Part shown: positions 16,134 to 23,853 of the stretch, in pieces
How positions within the stretch are numbered: the stretch's first letter is position 1
Layout: each line of letters opens with the position of its first letter
Origin: Clostridiales bacterium
GTDB lineage: Bacteria; Bacillota; Clostridia; Christensenellales; Aristaeellaceae
Assembly: GCA_004557905.1 (NCBI GenBank)
Contig: SFFH01000005.1
Coordinates: forward strand, 1-48,408
Reading direction: 5' to 3'
Length of the DNA stretch: 48,408 nucleotides
Made by a program: the position numbers and the translations under genes
The notes under the pieces: model-generated
Databases searched by the model: none
What the model was told of the DNA's origin: nothing
Seen by the model: only the letters and a program-made list of their open reading frames with translations

Positions 16134-16179
16134 CTCCCTCCTGAGGGAGCTGGCACGGCGTTAGCCGTGACTGAGGGAG
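16134..16179. repeat. CCCTC/GAGGG dispersed-type hairpin repeat
   Basis: CTCCCTC (16134-16140) can pair with GAGGGAG at 16143-16149 or at 16173-16179; between them is CACGGC-gtta-GCCGTG (16154-16169). I recognise this sequence type as a repeat common in gut Clostridia genomes. It lies between the convergent brnQ and liv operons. Mechanism of spread is unknown. Confidence 0.65.
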
Positions 16180-16185
16180 TGTATC

Positions 16186-16216
16186 AAAAATCCCCCTGCA
16201 AACCGATGCAGGGGGA
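16186..16216 (-). terminator. Terminator of the liv operon
   Basis: On the minus strand the stem TCCCCCTGCA/TGCAGGGGGA (16191-16216) is followed by ATTTTTGATAC, and it lies seven bases past the livF stop. Confidence 0.85.
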
Positions 16217-16222
16217 TGACGT

Positions 16223-16936
16223 TCAGTTCGATCCCAGGTACGCGGCCTTGACGTCCTCGTTGGCCAGAAGCTCCTGACCAGAGCCGGTCATGGTGATGCG
16301 GCCGGTCTCCATCACGAAGCCGTAGTCCGCGCAGCGCAGCGCGGCGTTGGCGTTCTGCTCGATGAGCAGGATGGTGATGCCCTCGCTCTTGAGCTCGCGG
16401 ATGATGGAGAAGATGTCCTTGACCACCAGCGGCGCCAGACCCAGGGACGGTTCATCCATCATCAGCAGCTTCGGCTTGGCCATCATCGCGCGGCCGACGG
16501 CCAGCATCTGCTGCTCGCCGCCGGAGAGCGTGCCGGCCAGCTGCCACTCGCGCTCGCGCAGGCGCGGGAAGCGGCGGTAGATGTCCTTGATGCCCTCCTC
16601 AATCTCGTCCTTGTCCTTGCGCAGGTAGGCGCCGATCTTGAGGTTTTCCTTGACGGTGAGGTTGGCGAACACGCGGCGGCCTTCCGGCACGAGTGCAATG
16701 CCCTCGGCGACGATCTTCTGGGAATTCAGGGAGGTGATGTCCCGGCCCATGAAGTTGATGCTGCCCTCGCTGGGCTTGACCAGACCGGAGATCGCGCGCA
16801 GCGTCGTCGATTTGCCCGCGCCATTCGCGCCGATCAGGGTGACGATCTGCCCCTGACGCACGTCGAAGCTGATGCCCTTGAGCGCCTCGATGCCGCCGTA
16901 ATGGACCTTCAGGTCCGTGACCTTGAGCATAATCAT
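16223..16936 (-). CDS. livF: Branched-chain amino acid ABC transporter ATPase LivF
   Basis: A 237-residue ABC ATPase with Walker A GANGAGKST, Q-loop region, signature LSGGEQQMLAVGRAMM, Walker B LLMMDEPSLGLAP and H-loop LIEQNA. The length and IEALKGISF start are typical of LivF, one of two ATPases of the HAAT importer. The start ATG overlaps the livG stop as ATGA (16933-16936). It is the last gene of livKHMGF. Confidence 0.96.
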   Translation of the reverse strand: MIMLKVTDLKVHYGGIEALKGISFDVRQGQIVTLIGANGAGKSTTLRAISGLVKPSEGSINFMGRDITSLNSQKIVAEGIALVPEGRRVFANLTVKENLKIGAYLRKDKDEIEEGIKDIYRRFPRLREREWQLAGTLSGGEQQMLAVGRAMMAKPKLLMMDEPSLGLAPLVVKDIFSIIRELKSEGITILLIEQNANAALRCADYGFVMETGRITMTGSGQELLANEDVKAAYLGSN

Positions 16937-17772
16937 TCTTCATCCACCCCCAGATACGCCGCGATGACGGCGGGATTGTCGCGCACTTCCCTGGGCGTGC
17001 CCTCCGCGATCTGCTTGCCGAAGTCGATGACGTAGATGCGGTCGGAAATGCCCATGACCAGGTTCATGTGGTGCTCGATCATGAAGACCGTCAGGCCGAA
17101 TTTGTCCTTGATCTCCTTGATGAACACGCCCAGCTCCTCGGTCTCCTGCGGGTTCATGCCGGCGGCCGGCTCATCCAGCAGCAGGAGCTTGGGGTGCGTC
17201 GCCAGCGCGCGCACGATCTCCAGACGGCGCTGCTGGCCGTAGGGGAGAGAGGTGGCCAATTCGTTCGCCACGCCGTCCAGACCCACGATCTTGAGCAGCT
17301 CCATCGCCTCCTCGCGCATGGCGTGCTCCTCCTTAAGGTTCAGGCGGAAGGTGGCGGTGAAGACGTTGCTGGTGCGGCGCATGTGCATGGCGATGAGCAC
17401 GTTGTCAAACACCGTCTGGCTCTTGAACAGGCGAATGTTCTGGAACGTGCGGGCGATGCCCAGGCTGGTGATCTTGTCCGGCGTGCGCACGATTTGCTTG
17501 GTGTACAGGCCGGCGTTCTCGCCTGCGTAGGCGCGCTTCATCTTGCCGGTGGGGTAGTTTTCCGCGATGGTCTTGCCCATGAAGTCCACGCGGCCGTTGG
17601 TCGGCTCGTAGACGCCGGTGATGCAGTTAAAGGCTGTGGTCTTGCCCGCGCCGTTGGGGCCGATCAGGGCGACGATTTCGCCTTCACCAATGTCCATGGA
17701 GAGGTTGTTCACCGCGACGACGCCGCCAAACTGCATCGTCACGTTCTCCACATGCAATACGTTCCGGCTCAT
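16933..17772 (-). CDS. livG: Branched-chain amino acid ABC transporter ATPase LivG
   Basis: A 279-residue ABC ATPase with Walker A GPNGAGKTT and signature LPYGQQRRLEIVRAL, the LivG form of the LSGGQ motif. Walker B is LLLLDEPAAGMNP, followed by the H-loop MIEHHM. The insertion between Walker A and signature, with RTFQNIRLF, is typical of LivG. It overlaps livF and livM by four bases each, giving tight translational coupling. Confidence 0.96.
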   Translation of the reverse strand: MSRNVLHVENVTMQFGGVVAVNNLSMDIGEGEIVALIGPNGAGKTTAFNCITGVYEPTNGRVDFMGKTIAENYPTGKMKRAYAGENAGLYTKQIVRTPDKITSLGIARTFQNIRLFKSQTVFDNVLIAMHMRRTSNVFTATFRLNLKEEHAMREEAMELLKIVGLDGVANELATSLPYGQQRRLEIVRALATHPKLLLLDEPAAGMNPQETEELGVFIKEIKDKFGLTVFMIEHHMNLVMGISDRIYVIDFGKQIAEGTPREVRDNPAVIAAYLGVDEE

Positions 17773-18842
17773 CGCCTGGCGCCTCCCTTCGCTTTCTTTG
17801 TCCGTTTCTCAACCAGGTCCCACAGCTCGTTTTCGCCCATGATGCCCCGGCGGAAGAACAGCACGATCACCATGATGACGACGGAGAAGACGACCATGCG
17901 GAAGCCGGAGCGCAGCAGCGGCACCTTGAACGTTCCGCCGAAGAGGACCATCTCCGTATCCAGGAAGCGCAGCCACCACTCGCTGGCGGCGATGAACAGG
18001 AAGCTGGCGATAACGCTGCCGCTGATGGAGCCCATGCCGCCGATGACGACGATGAGCAGGATCTCGTAGGTCATGGAGGACTTGAACGCGTTGGCCTGCA
18101 GGCTGCCCTGGTACATGGCCAGCAGCGCGCCGCCGATGCCCGCGAAGAAGGAGGAGATGACGAACGCCATCTGCTTGTGGTGGAAGAGGTTGATGCCCAT
18201 GGCCTCGGCGGCGATCTCGTCGTCGCGGATGGCCTTGAACGCGCGGCCGTACGTCGAGTTGATGAGCAGGACGATGATGCCGATACAGATCGTCGCTGCG
18301 GCGAAGACCGGGACGACCGACTTGAACGTCGGATAGGTCTTGAGCAGGTTGGAGCCGTTGGTGATCGGGCCGAGGGTGTCCCACTGGATGATGGCGCGGA
18401 TGATCTCCGCAAAGCCGAGCGTCGCGATGGCGAGGTAGTCGCTCTTCAGCCGCAGCACCGGCATGCCGATGAGCGCGGCGATGAGCGCGGCCAGCGCGCC
18501 CGCGGCGAGGATGCCCACGATGGTCGGCACGGTGAAGCCGATGATGCCGCCGTTATAATACTGATAGACCGCCGCGCGCTTGGCCATGGGGATGGTGAGC
18601 ACGGCGTAGGTGTACGCGCCCACGAGCATGAAGCCCGCCTGGCCGAGGGAGAACAGGCCCGTGAAGCCGTTGAGCAGGTTCATGGACACGGCGATGAGCG
18701 CGTAGATGGCGCCCTTCTTGAGCACAGTGATGAGCATCGAGCGGCGGCCGAACTGCTGCTCGAGCAGGTATACCGCGACGAACATCAGGGCGAGCAGCGC
18801 GACGTTGATGAGGTTTTTCGTGGATTTCTTCATACCGCTCAC
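17769..18842 (-). CDS. livM: Branched-chain amino acid ABC transporter permease LivM
   Basis: A 357-residue permease with eight or more membrane segments. GFTGLFSLGQAGFMLVGAYTYA is the LivM/LivH consensus; the EAA-like loop is in GRAFKAIRDDEIAAEAMGINLFHHK. It overlaps livG by four bases and starts one base after the livH stop. An alternative start (MKKSTKNL) lies three codons in. Confidence 0.95.
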   Translation of the reverse strand: MSGMKKSTKNLINVALLALMFVAVYLLEQQFGRRSMLITVLKKGAIYALIAVSMNLLNGFTGLFSLGQAGFMLVGAYTYAVLTIPMAKRAAVYQYYNGGIIGFTVPTIVGILAAGALAALIAALIGMPVLRLKSDYLAIATLGFAEIIRAIIQWDTLGPITNGSNLLKTYPTFKSVVPVFAAATICIGIIVLLINSTYGRAFKAIRDDEIAAEAMGINLFHHKQMAFVISSFFAGIGGALLAMYQGSLQANAFKSSMTYEILLIVVIGGMGSISGSVIASFLFIAASEWWLRFLDTEMVLFGGTFKVPLLRSGFRMVVFSVVIMVIVLFFRRGIMGENELWDLVEKRTKKAKGGARR

Positions 18843-18843
18843 C

Positions 18844-19722
18844 TCAAACCTTCTCAGAAGTCTTTTCGCCGAACAGGCCGGTGGGCTTGAACAGCAGGAT
18901 GACGATCAGCAGCGCGAAGGTGAAGGCGTCGGAGAACGTGGTGTAACCCAGTGCCTTGATGATGTTTTCGCAGATGCCGATGATGAACGCGCCGATGACC
19001 GCGCCCGGGATGGAGCCGATGCCGCCGAACACCGCCGCGACGAAGGCCTTGAGGCCCGGCATCGCACCGACGGTCGGGGTGACGGAGGTGTAGTTGGAGA
19101 AGTAGAGCACGGAGCCGACGGCCGCCAGCAGCGAGCCGATGATGAACGTGGTGGAGATGACGGAGTCGATCTTGATGCCCATCAGCTGCGCGGTTTCAAA
19201 ATCCTTCGAGACGGCGCGCATGGCCATGCCGATCTTCGTCTTCTGGATGATGGTGACCAGCGCGATGACCAGCAGGATGGTCAGCAGCGGGGTGACCAGG
19301 GTGACGACCTTGGTCGTCGCCGTACCGATGGTGATGGAGTTGGAGATCCACGGGATGGTGGGGTACTGCTTGGCCAGGCCGCCCGTCACATACCACATCA
19401 GGTTCTGCAGAAGATAGCTCACGCCGATGGCGGAGATCATGACGGACATGCGCGGCGCGCTGCGCAGCGGCTTGTAGGCAACGCGCTCCACCGTGAAGCC
19501 CAGCAGCACGGTGAGGGCGACGACCAGCGGGATGGCGATCTGCACGGGCAGCGCCGCGCTGAGATACACCATGAAAAAACCTGCGGCGGTGAAGATATCG
19601 CCGTGGGCAAAGTTGATCAGGCGCAGGATGCCGTATACCATCGTATAGCCGACGGCGATGAGGGCATACTGACCGCCTACCGAGATGCCCGAGAGCAGGT
19701 AGGGCAGGATTTTGTCAAACAT
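18844..19722 (-). CDS. livH: Branched-chain amino acid ABC transporter permease LivH
   Basis: A 292-residue permease beginning MFDKILPYLLSGISVGGQYA, with YGILRLINFAHGDIFTAAGF typical of LivH and the loop MRAVSKDFETAQLMGI as EAA-like motif. I chose ATG 19722 because GGAGG lies eight bases upstream; the open frame runs 36 codons further but that part is not protein-like. It follows livK after a 130-base gap with a hairpin. Confidence 0.95.
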   Translation of the reverse strand: MFDKILPYLLSGISVGGQYALIAVGYTMVYGILRLINFAHGDIFTAAGFFMVYLSAALPVQIAIPLVVALTVLLGFTVERVAYKPLRSAPRMSVMISAIGVSYLLQNLMWYVTGGLAKQYPTIPWISNSITIGTATTKVVTLVTPLLTILLVIALVTIIQKTKIGMAMRAVSKDFETAQLMGIKIDSVISTTFIIGSLLAAVGSVLYFSNYTSVTPTVGAMPGLKAFVAAVFGGIGSIPGAVIGAFIIGICENIIKALGYTTFSDAFTFALLIVILLFKPTGLFGEKTSEKV

Positions 19723-19789
19723 GGTTGCAAGCCTCCGTGTTGTGCGGGATGTTGCCCCGAATGATGCCGTTTTTTCCTGAGACGAAGAC

Positions 19790-19819
19790 GCCGAACCCGC
19801 GTAGGGGCGCGGGTTCGGC
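19790..19819 (-). promoter_or_regulatory. livK-livH intergenic hairpin
   Basis: A perfect 11-bp GC-rich stem (GCCGAACCCGC with GCGGGTTCGGC) has an 8-base loop and no U-tract on the minus strand. Such hairpins after binding-protein genes often stabilise the upstream message and lower expression of the permeases. Confidence 0.55.
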
Positions 19820-19852
19820 AGAATGCACACTCGGATGAGATCGGGGCCGCGA

Positions 19853-21031
19853 TTACTTGTCGAGCTCCGCGACGGTCTGGGTCTTCACGAAGTCGAACGC
19901 GACGGTCTCGGTGTTGGCCTTCTTGATGTAGGCCATATCCTTGTTGGCGTCGCCGATCTCGTTGAAGGAGATGGCGCCGGTCACGCCGGTGGTGACGACG
20001 GACGGGAGCGCCTCGGCGATGGCCGCGCCCTCGATGGAGTCGGCAGCCTTGATGGCCTCGATGGCGACCATGTACGCGTCATAGCCCAGCGCGGAAACCG
20101 CAGCGACGATGTCGTTGCCGCCGTTGTTGGTCTTCTTGTCCGGGTTGGCGTTCAGCCAGGCCTTGAAGCCCTGGACGAACTCGGCAGCCTGCGTGGAGGA
20201 CTCATCCTTCTCATCGAAGAAGGTGGACATGCAGATGGTCAGGCTGGTGCCCTTGGCGGCGTCCAGGATGACGGAGGACTCCCAAGTATCGCCGGCCAGC
20301 AGCGGCAGTGCGATGTTCATGGAAGCAGCCTGGTTGATCAGCAGGGACGCGACGGTGGTGCTGGTCGGGCAGAAGATGACATCCGCGCCGCCGTTGACCG
20401 CGTTGGTCAGGTAAGCGGTGTAGTCGGAGGTGCCTTCGGTGAACTGCTCGTTGATGACGGTGCCGCCCATCGCCTCGAACGCCTTGGCGAAGTAGGTGGC
20501 CAGGCCGGTGGTGTAGTCGTCGCCCAGCTGGCTGAGGACGTACGCGGTCTTCGCGCCGAACTCATCCATGGCGAAGTTGGCCATGACGGTGCCCTGGAAC
20601 GGATCCAGGAAGCAGACGCGCCAGTAGTAGTCGCACAGGGAGGTCACGCCCGGGTTGGTGCAGGAGCAGCCGATGGCCGGAACCTCAGCGTCGGCGAACA
20701 CCTCGCCGCCCGCCATGGACACGCCGGAGCCGTAGGAGCCCAGCACGATGGAGACGCCGGCGTCAACCAGCTCCTGGGCCGCGGAGACGGCCTTGTCGGT
20801 CGCGGACTGGTTGTCCACGATAACCAGCTCGACGTCATAGGTCTTGCCGCCGACCTCGACGGTGGGAACGATGGAGTTGGCAAACTCGATGCCGATGACC
20901 TCCTGCTTGCCGCCCGCGCCGTTGTCGCCGGACGCCGGCTCGAAGACGCCGATCTTCACGGTTTCCGCCAGCGCGGAAACAGCAAACAGGGACATAACCA
21001 GAACCAAAGCCAGTGCGATAGTCTTTTTCAT
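19853..21031 (-). CDS. livK: Branched-chain amino acid ABC transporter substrate-binding protein
   Basis: A 392-residue periplasmic-binding-fold protein of the Leu/Ile/Val family. It has an N-terminal signal peptide (MKKTIALALVLVMSLFAVSA) with an Ala-x-Ala type site (ALA-ET) and no lipobox Cys, so it is predicted to be released rather than lipid-anchored. KIGVFEPASGDNGAGGKQEVIGIEFA is the usual opening; GSYGSGVSMAGGEVFADAEVPAIG forms the ligand-binding hinge region. AGGAGG lies before ATG 21031. It is first gene of livKHMGF. Confidence 0.94.
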   Translation of the reverse strand: MKKTIALALVLVMSLFAVSALAETVKIGVFEPASGDNGAGGKQEVIGIEFANSIVPTVEVGGKTYDVELVIVDNQSATDKAVSAAQELVDAGVSIVLGSYGSGVSMAGGEVFADAEVPAIGCSCTNPGVTSLCDYYWRVCFLDPFQGTVMANFAMDEFGAKTAYVLSQLGDDYTTGLATYFAKAFEAMGGTVINEQFTEGTSDYTAYLTNAVNGGADVIFCPTSTTVASLLINQAASMNIALPLLAGDTWESSVILDAAKGTSLTICMSTFFDEKDESSTQAAEFVQGFKAWLNANPDKKTNNGGNDIVAAVSALGYDAYMVAIEAIKAADSIEGAAIAEALPSVVTTGVTGAISFNEIGDANKDMAYIKKANTETVAFDFVKTQTVAELDK

Positions 21032-21066
21032 TCGGGGTAACCTCCTTAGTCAAGAGTGATAGGTGC

Positions 21067-21095
21067 ATTATACAGAATATTCCAGAGAAAAACAA
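21067..21095 (-). promoter_or_regulatory. Predicted livK promoter
   Basis: The minus strand carries TTGTTT (21090-21095), a 17-base spacer and a perfect TATAAT (21067-21072). No T-box leader or riboswitch is evident between it and livK (35 bases). Confidence 0.5.
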
Positions 21096-21252
21096 CCCCT
21101 CTTTTCACAAAAATTGAAGCTTTTGGGAGCAAAAGCGTCCGAAAACAGGAAACTGGGCCTTTTGAGCGGCGGATTTATGCAGTTCAGACGTCAGACCAAT
21201 GCGTTTTCTATACTGCATTAACGTGATGAAACGGCATTTTGCGTCAAGCGCG

Positions 21253-21281
21253 TTGCCTGCCTGTGCATTCTATGATATAAT
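21253..21281 (+). promoter_or_regulatory. Predicted promoter for the SseB-like gene
   Basis: TTGCCT (21253-21258), a 17-base spacer and a perfect TATAAT (21276-21281). Confidence 0.6.
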
Positions 21282-21322
21282 AGGATACTGGTATGACGGA
21301 AACAAAAGGCGAGGTGTCGGTC

Positions 21323-21907
21323 ATGGCTTCTTTTCTTGACAATCTGCGCAGGATGGTGGGCATGAAGCCCAGGAATGATGAAGAACCGAAGAAAAAGCAG
21401 GAGCAGCCCGACCGGGTCGGCGCGTTTGCGGCGCTGAGCGCGCAGCTGCTTTCCTGCGAGGATGAGGCGCAGAAGGCGGAGATCCGGGAGAAAATGTGCA
21501 AAGCGCTGCCCGATACGCTCTTCCTGGCGCCGATGTGCTATGAGGGCGAGGACCCGAACGCGCCGGTCAGCGACCGCGCGCTGCACGCGACCGTCGGCGC
21601 GAAGCGCCTGTACGCGCTCAACCAGCACATCGTCACCAACGGCAACCCCGGCTACCGCCTGGCGAAGAAGAGCGACAGCCGCCGCGTGCACCTGCGCACC
21701 ATCGTCTATCACAGGACGAAGGAGGAATGGGTGCCGCTGTTCACCGATTTCACGAAGCTGCTGCCGGTGTTCGGGCAGAAGTCCCGCGTGACCGTCATCT
21801 CCTTTGATGAAGCAAAAAAGATGGCCGCGCCGTACAGCGGGCTGGTCATCAACCCGGGCAAGGACGCCATCAAGCTGGAGCAGAGCGAATTGAAGAAGAT
21901 ATGCTGA
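21323..21907 (+). CDS. SseB-family protein
   Basis: A 194-residue soluble protein. The C-terminal half, WVPLFTDFTKLLPVF followed by VTVISFDEAKK and GLVINPGKDAIKL, matches the SseB N-terminal domain family (PF07179), which is found in many Bacillota with unknown function. The N-terminus is charged (MKPRNDEEPKKKQEQ). I chose ATG 21323, six bases after GAGGTG; the upstream in-frame ATG 21293 lies too close to the predicted transcription start. Monocistronic between its own promoter and a bidirectional terminator. Confidence 0.72.
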   Translation: MASFLDNLRRMVGMKPRNDEEPKKKQEQPDRVGAFAALSAQLLSCEDEAQKAEIREKMCKALPDTLFLAPMCYEGEDPNAPVSDRALHATVGAKRLYALNQHIVTNGNPGYRLAKKSDSRRVHLRTIVYHRTKEEWVPLFTDFTKLLPVFGQKSRVTVISFDEAKKMAAPYSGLVINPGKDAIKLEQSELKKIC

Positions 21908-21910
21908 TAC

Positions 21911-21951
21911 AAAAGCCGCCGGCCCTGCATGTGCAGAAGCCGGCGGCTTTG
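21911..21951. terminator. Bidirectional terminator
   Basis: AAAGCCGCCGGC pairs with GCCGGCGGCTTT around a 15-base loop, between convergent genes. A and T runs on both sides serve both directions. Confidence 0.8.
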
Positions 21952-21962
21952 ACGTATGCGAT

Positions 21963-22604
21963 TTATTTGTCCCAGTCCTCGTTGAGCTTCATGCCCGGGC
22001 GGTAATACAGCCTGTCCTCCTCAGTGATTTCGCGCATCACGCGGCAGGGCACGCCGCAGGCGACGACGTTGTCCGGAATGTCGCGGGTGACGACGCTGCC
22101 CGCGCCGATCACGCTGTTTTCGCCGATGGTCACGCCCGGCATGATCGTCACGTTGGCGCCGATCCAGACGTGGTCCTTGATGACGACCGGCAGGGAGAAC
22201 TGCGCGCCCTTATCGCGCAGGGACGGGTGCAGCGGATGGCCGGTGGTGGAGATGACGACGTTGGGCGCGAACATGACGTAGCTGCCGATGCGGCATTCTC
22301 CGTCGTCCACGACGGTCAGGTTGAAGTTGGCGTAGACGTGATCGCCCATGTGGGTGTTGCAGCCGTAGGCGAAGTGAATCGGCGCCTCCATCCAGATGGA
22401 CTTGCCGCAGGTGCCCAGCAGCCTGTGAAGCAGCTCGTCCTTGCGCTTTACGTCCATCGGTCGGGTACTGTTGTAGTCAAAGCAGATTTCCTTGGCGATC
22501 TGGCGCTGCTCCTCGATCACCTGCTCGTAGGCCTGATCTTCCTTCGAAGCATGGCCGAATTCGATATAGACCTTGCCGGTCTCCATCTGTTCCCTGAGGC
22601 TCAC
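21963..22604 (-). CDS. Maltose/galactoside O-acetyltransferase-like hexapeptide protein
   Basis: A 213-residue left-handed beta-helix acetyltransferase of the LacA/Maa/NodL group. The N-terminal helical mac domain (REQMETGKVYI to YNSTRPMDVKRKDELL) precedes hexapeptide repeats (GDHVYANFNLTVVDD, RIGSYVMFAPNVVI, IGANVTIMPGVTIGENSVIGAGSVVTRDIP). His in TTGHPL is the expected catalytic base. Acetyl-CoA is the donor; the sugar acceptor is unknown. The start is GTG at 22604, seven bases after AGGAGGG. Confidence 0.9.
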   Translation of the reverse strand: MSLREQMETGKVYIEFGHASKEDQAYEQVIEEQRQIAKEICFDYNSTRPMDVKRKDELLHRLLGTCGKSIWMEAPIHFAYGCNTHMGDHVYANFNLTVVDDGECRIGSYVMFAPNVVISTTGHPLHPSLRDKGAQFSLPVVIKDHVWIGANVTIMPGVTIGENSVIGAGSVVTRDIPDNVVACGVPCRVMREITEEDRLYYRPGMKLNEDWDK

Positions 22605-22639
22605 GGATTATCCCTCCTGAGGCGTTTTTTCTATATAAT

Positions 22640-22668
22640 ATTGTAGCATATCGCGCGGCGTGGTTCAA
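22640..22668 (-). promoter_or_regulatory. Predicted promoter for the hexapeptide acetyltransferase
   Basis: The minus strand carries TTGAAC (22663-22668), 17 bases, TACAAT (22640-22645). Confidence 0.5.
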
Positions 22669-22672
22669 TCAC

Positions 22673-22701
22673 TTGTTCGCCATGTTTGCGCGTGATATAA
22701 T
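22673..22701 (+). promoter_or_regulatory. Predicted promoter for the GNAT gene
   Basis: TTGTTC (22673-22678), 17 bases, perfect TATAAT (22696-22701). It is back-to-back with the minus-strand promoter, four bases apart. Confidence 0.55.
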
Positions 22702-22735
22702 GAAATCAACCGATCACAGGAGAGGGGATGAACCC

Positions 22736-23680
22736 ATGGCAGACGCGTACTGGGCCGGTCCGGGGGAAAAGGAAGAGATCGTCGAGTTCATCGACTATGT
22801 GTTTTCCAAGGCGCATCGCCCGCATGATTTTGCGACTCTGCTGCCCAAGCTCTACGGCGAGCATGGCGACGGGGCCGCGCATCACTTTGTCGTGCGCGAG
22901 GAGGGGAAGCTCGCGGCGACGGTGCTGGTCTACCCGGTGATGATGCACATCGGCGAAAGAACGCTGACGACGCTGGGCGTCGGCTCGGTGAGCACGCATC
23001 CCCGGGCGCGGGGCAGGGGCTATATGCGTCTGCTCATGGACGCGGTGGACGCGCGGGCGAAGGAGACGGGCGCGGCGTTCGCTGTGCTCGGCGGGCAGCG
23101 GCAGCGCTACCAGTATTTCGGCTACGATTACGCCGGTTACGAGCTGCACGGCCGGTTGACGCCGGCCAACGCCCGCCACGCGCTCAGGACGGTGGATGCG
23201 GCGGACTATGACGTGATGCCCATGACGCAGGCGCATGTGCCGCAGGCTGCCGCGCTGCTGGAGCGCCAGACGTGTTTCTGTGCGCGCAGCGGGGAAGCGT
23301 ATCTGGACATCCTACGCTCGTGGAACAACGAGCCGTTTGCGCTGCGCAGGGGAGGGCGGCCGGTCGGCTTCGGCGCGCTGCGGCAAAATGAAGGGAACTG
23401 CCATCTTGCGGAGCTGCTGCTGGAGGATGAGGCGGATTTCCCTGCGGCGATGAAGCTGCTGAGCGCGCGCTATGGCGCGCTGACCGTTTGCGCCGCGCCG
23501 TGGGAGCGGAAGCGGGCAAAATGGCTGGCGTCTGTCTGCGAGGAGGTTGCCGTTCAGCCTAATCATCAGTTCAAATTCTACGATGAGGAACAGGTGCGTG
23601 CGGCCTGCGCGGCGCTGGACGGATTCCTGCCCATGAAGATGGCGCTGCCGGTTTGCGTGACGCCGCCGGACTGCGTGTGA
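22736..23680 (+). CDS. GNAT-family N-acetyltransferase
   Basis: A 314-residue protein. The N-terminal GNAT fold has VGSVSTHPRARGRGYMRLLM (about residues 83-102), where RARGRGYM is the acetyl-CoA pyrophosphate-binding motif A. AVLGGQRQRYQYFGYDYAGY follows, a pattern of Eis-like multi-domain GNATs. The C-terminal half probably forms a second acetyltransferase-like fold. Substrate unknown. Start ATG 22736 lies eight bases after AGGAGAGGGG; upstream in-frame ATGs precede the predicted transcription start. Confidence 0.8.
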   Translation: MADAYWAGPGEKEEIVEFIDYVFSKAHRPHDFATLLPKLYGEHGDGAAHHFVVREEGKLAATVLVYPVMMHIGERTLTTLGVGSVSTHPRARGRGYMRLLMDAVDARAKETGAAFAVLGGQRQRYQYFGYDYAGYELHGRLTPANARHALRTVDAADYDVMPMTQAHVPQAAALLERQTCFCARSGEAYLDILRSWNNEPFALRRGGRPVGFGALRQNEGNCHLAELLLEDEADFPAAMKLLSARYGALTVCAAPWERKRAKWLASVCEEVAVQPNHQFKFYDEEQVRAACAALDGFLPMKMALPVCVTPPDCV

Positions 23681-23765
23681 CGCAGAGGAGGAAGCGAGGA
23701 CGGGACGCACGGCCTGCCGGGATGGAGCTGATGCGCCGCACTCCTCGCGATTCTGTCGTTTCTTC

Positions 23766-23798
23766 AGGACTGTCTGGCTGCACAGACAGTCTTTTTTC
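23766..23798 (+). terminator. Intrinsic terminator after the GNAT gene
   Basis: GACTGTCTG (23768-23776) pairs with CAGACAGTC (23783-23791), followed by TTTTTTCC. Confidence 0.88.
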
Positions 23799-23853
23799 CT
23801 GTCTGGACGCATACGCTTGAAGGCAACAGGATGGACAAAGGGAGGGACGGCGC

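Noticed and set aside
18177..19764. Plus-strand open frames across the liv operon
   Set aside because: Asp/Gly/His-rich antisense shadows of livM and livH; no ribosome sites or domains.
21032..21252. T-box or riboswitch controlling livK
   Set aside because: The predicted promoter leaves only a 35-base leader, and no T-box motif or specifier stem is seen.
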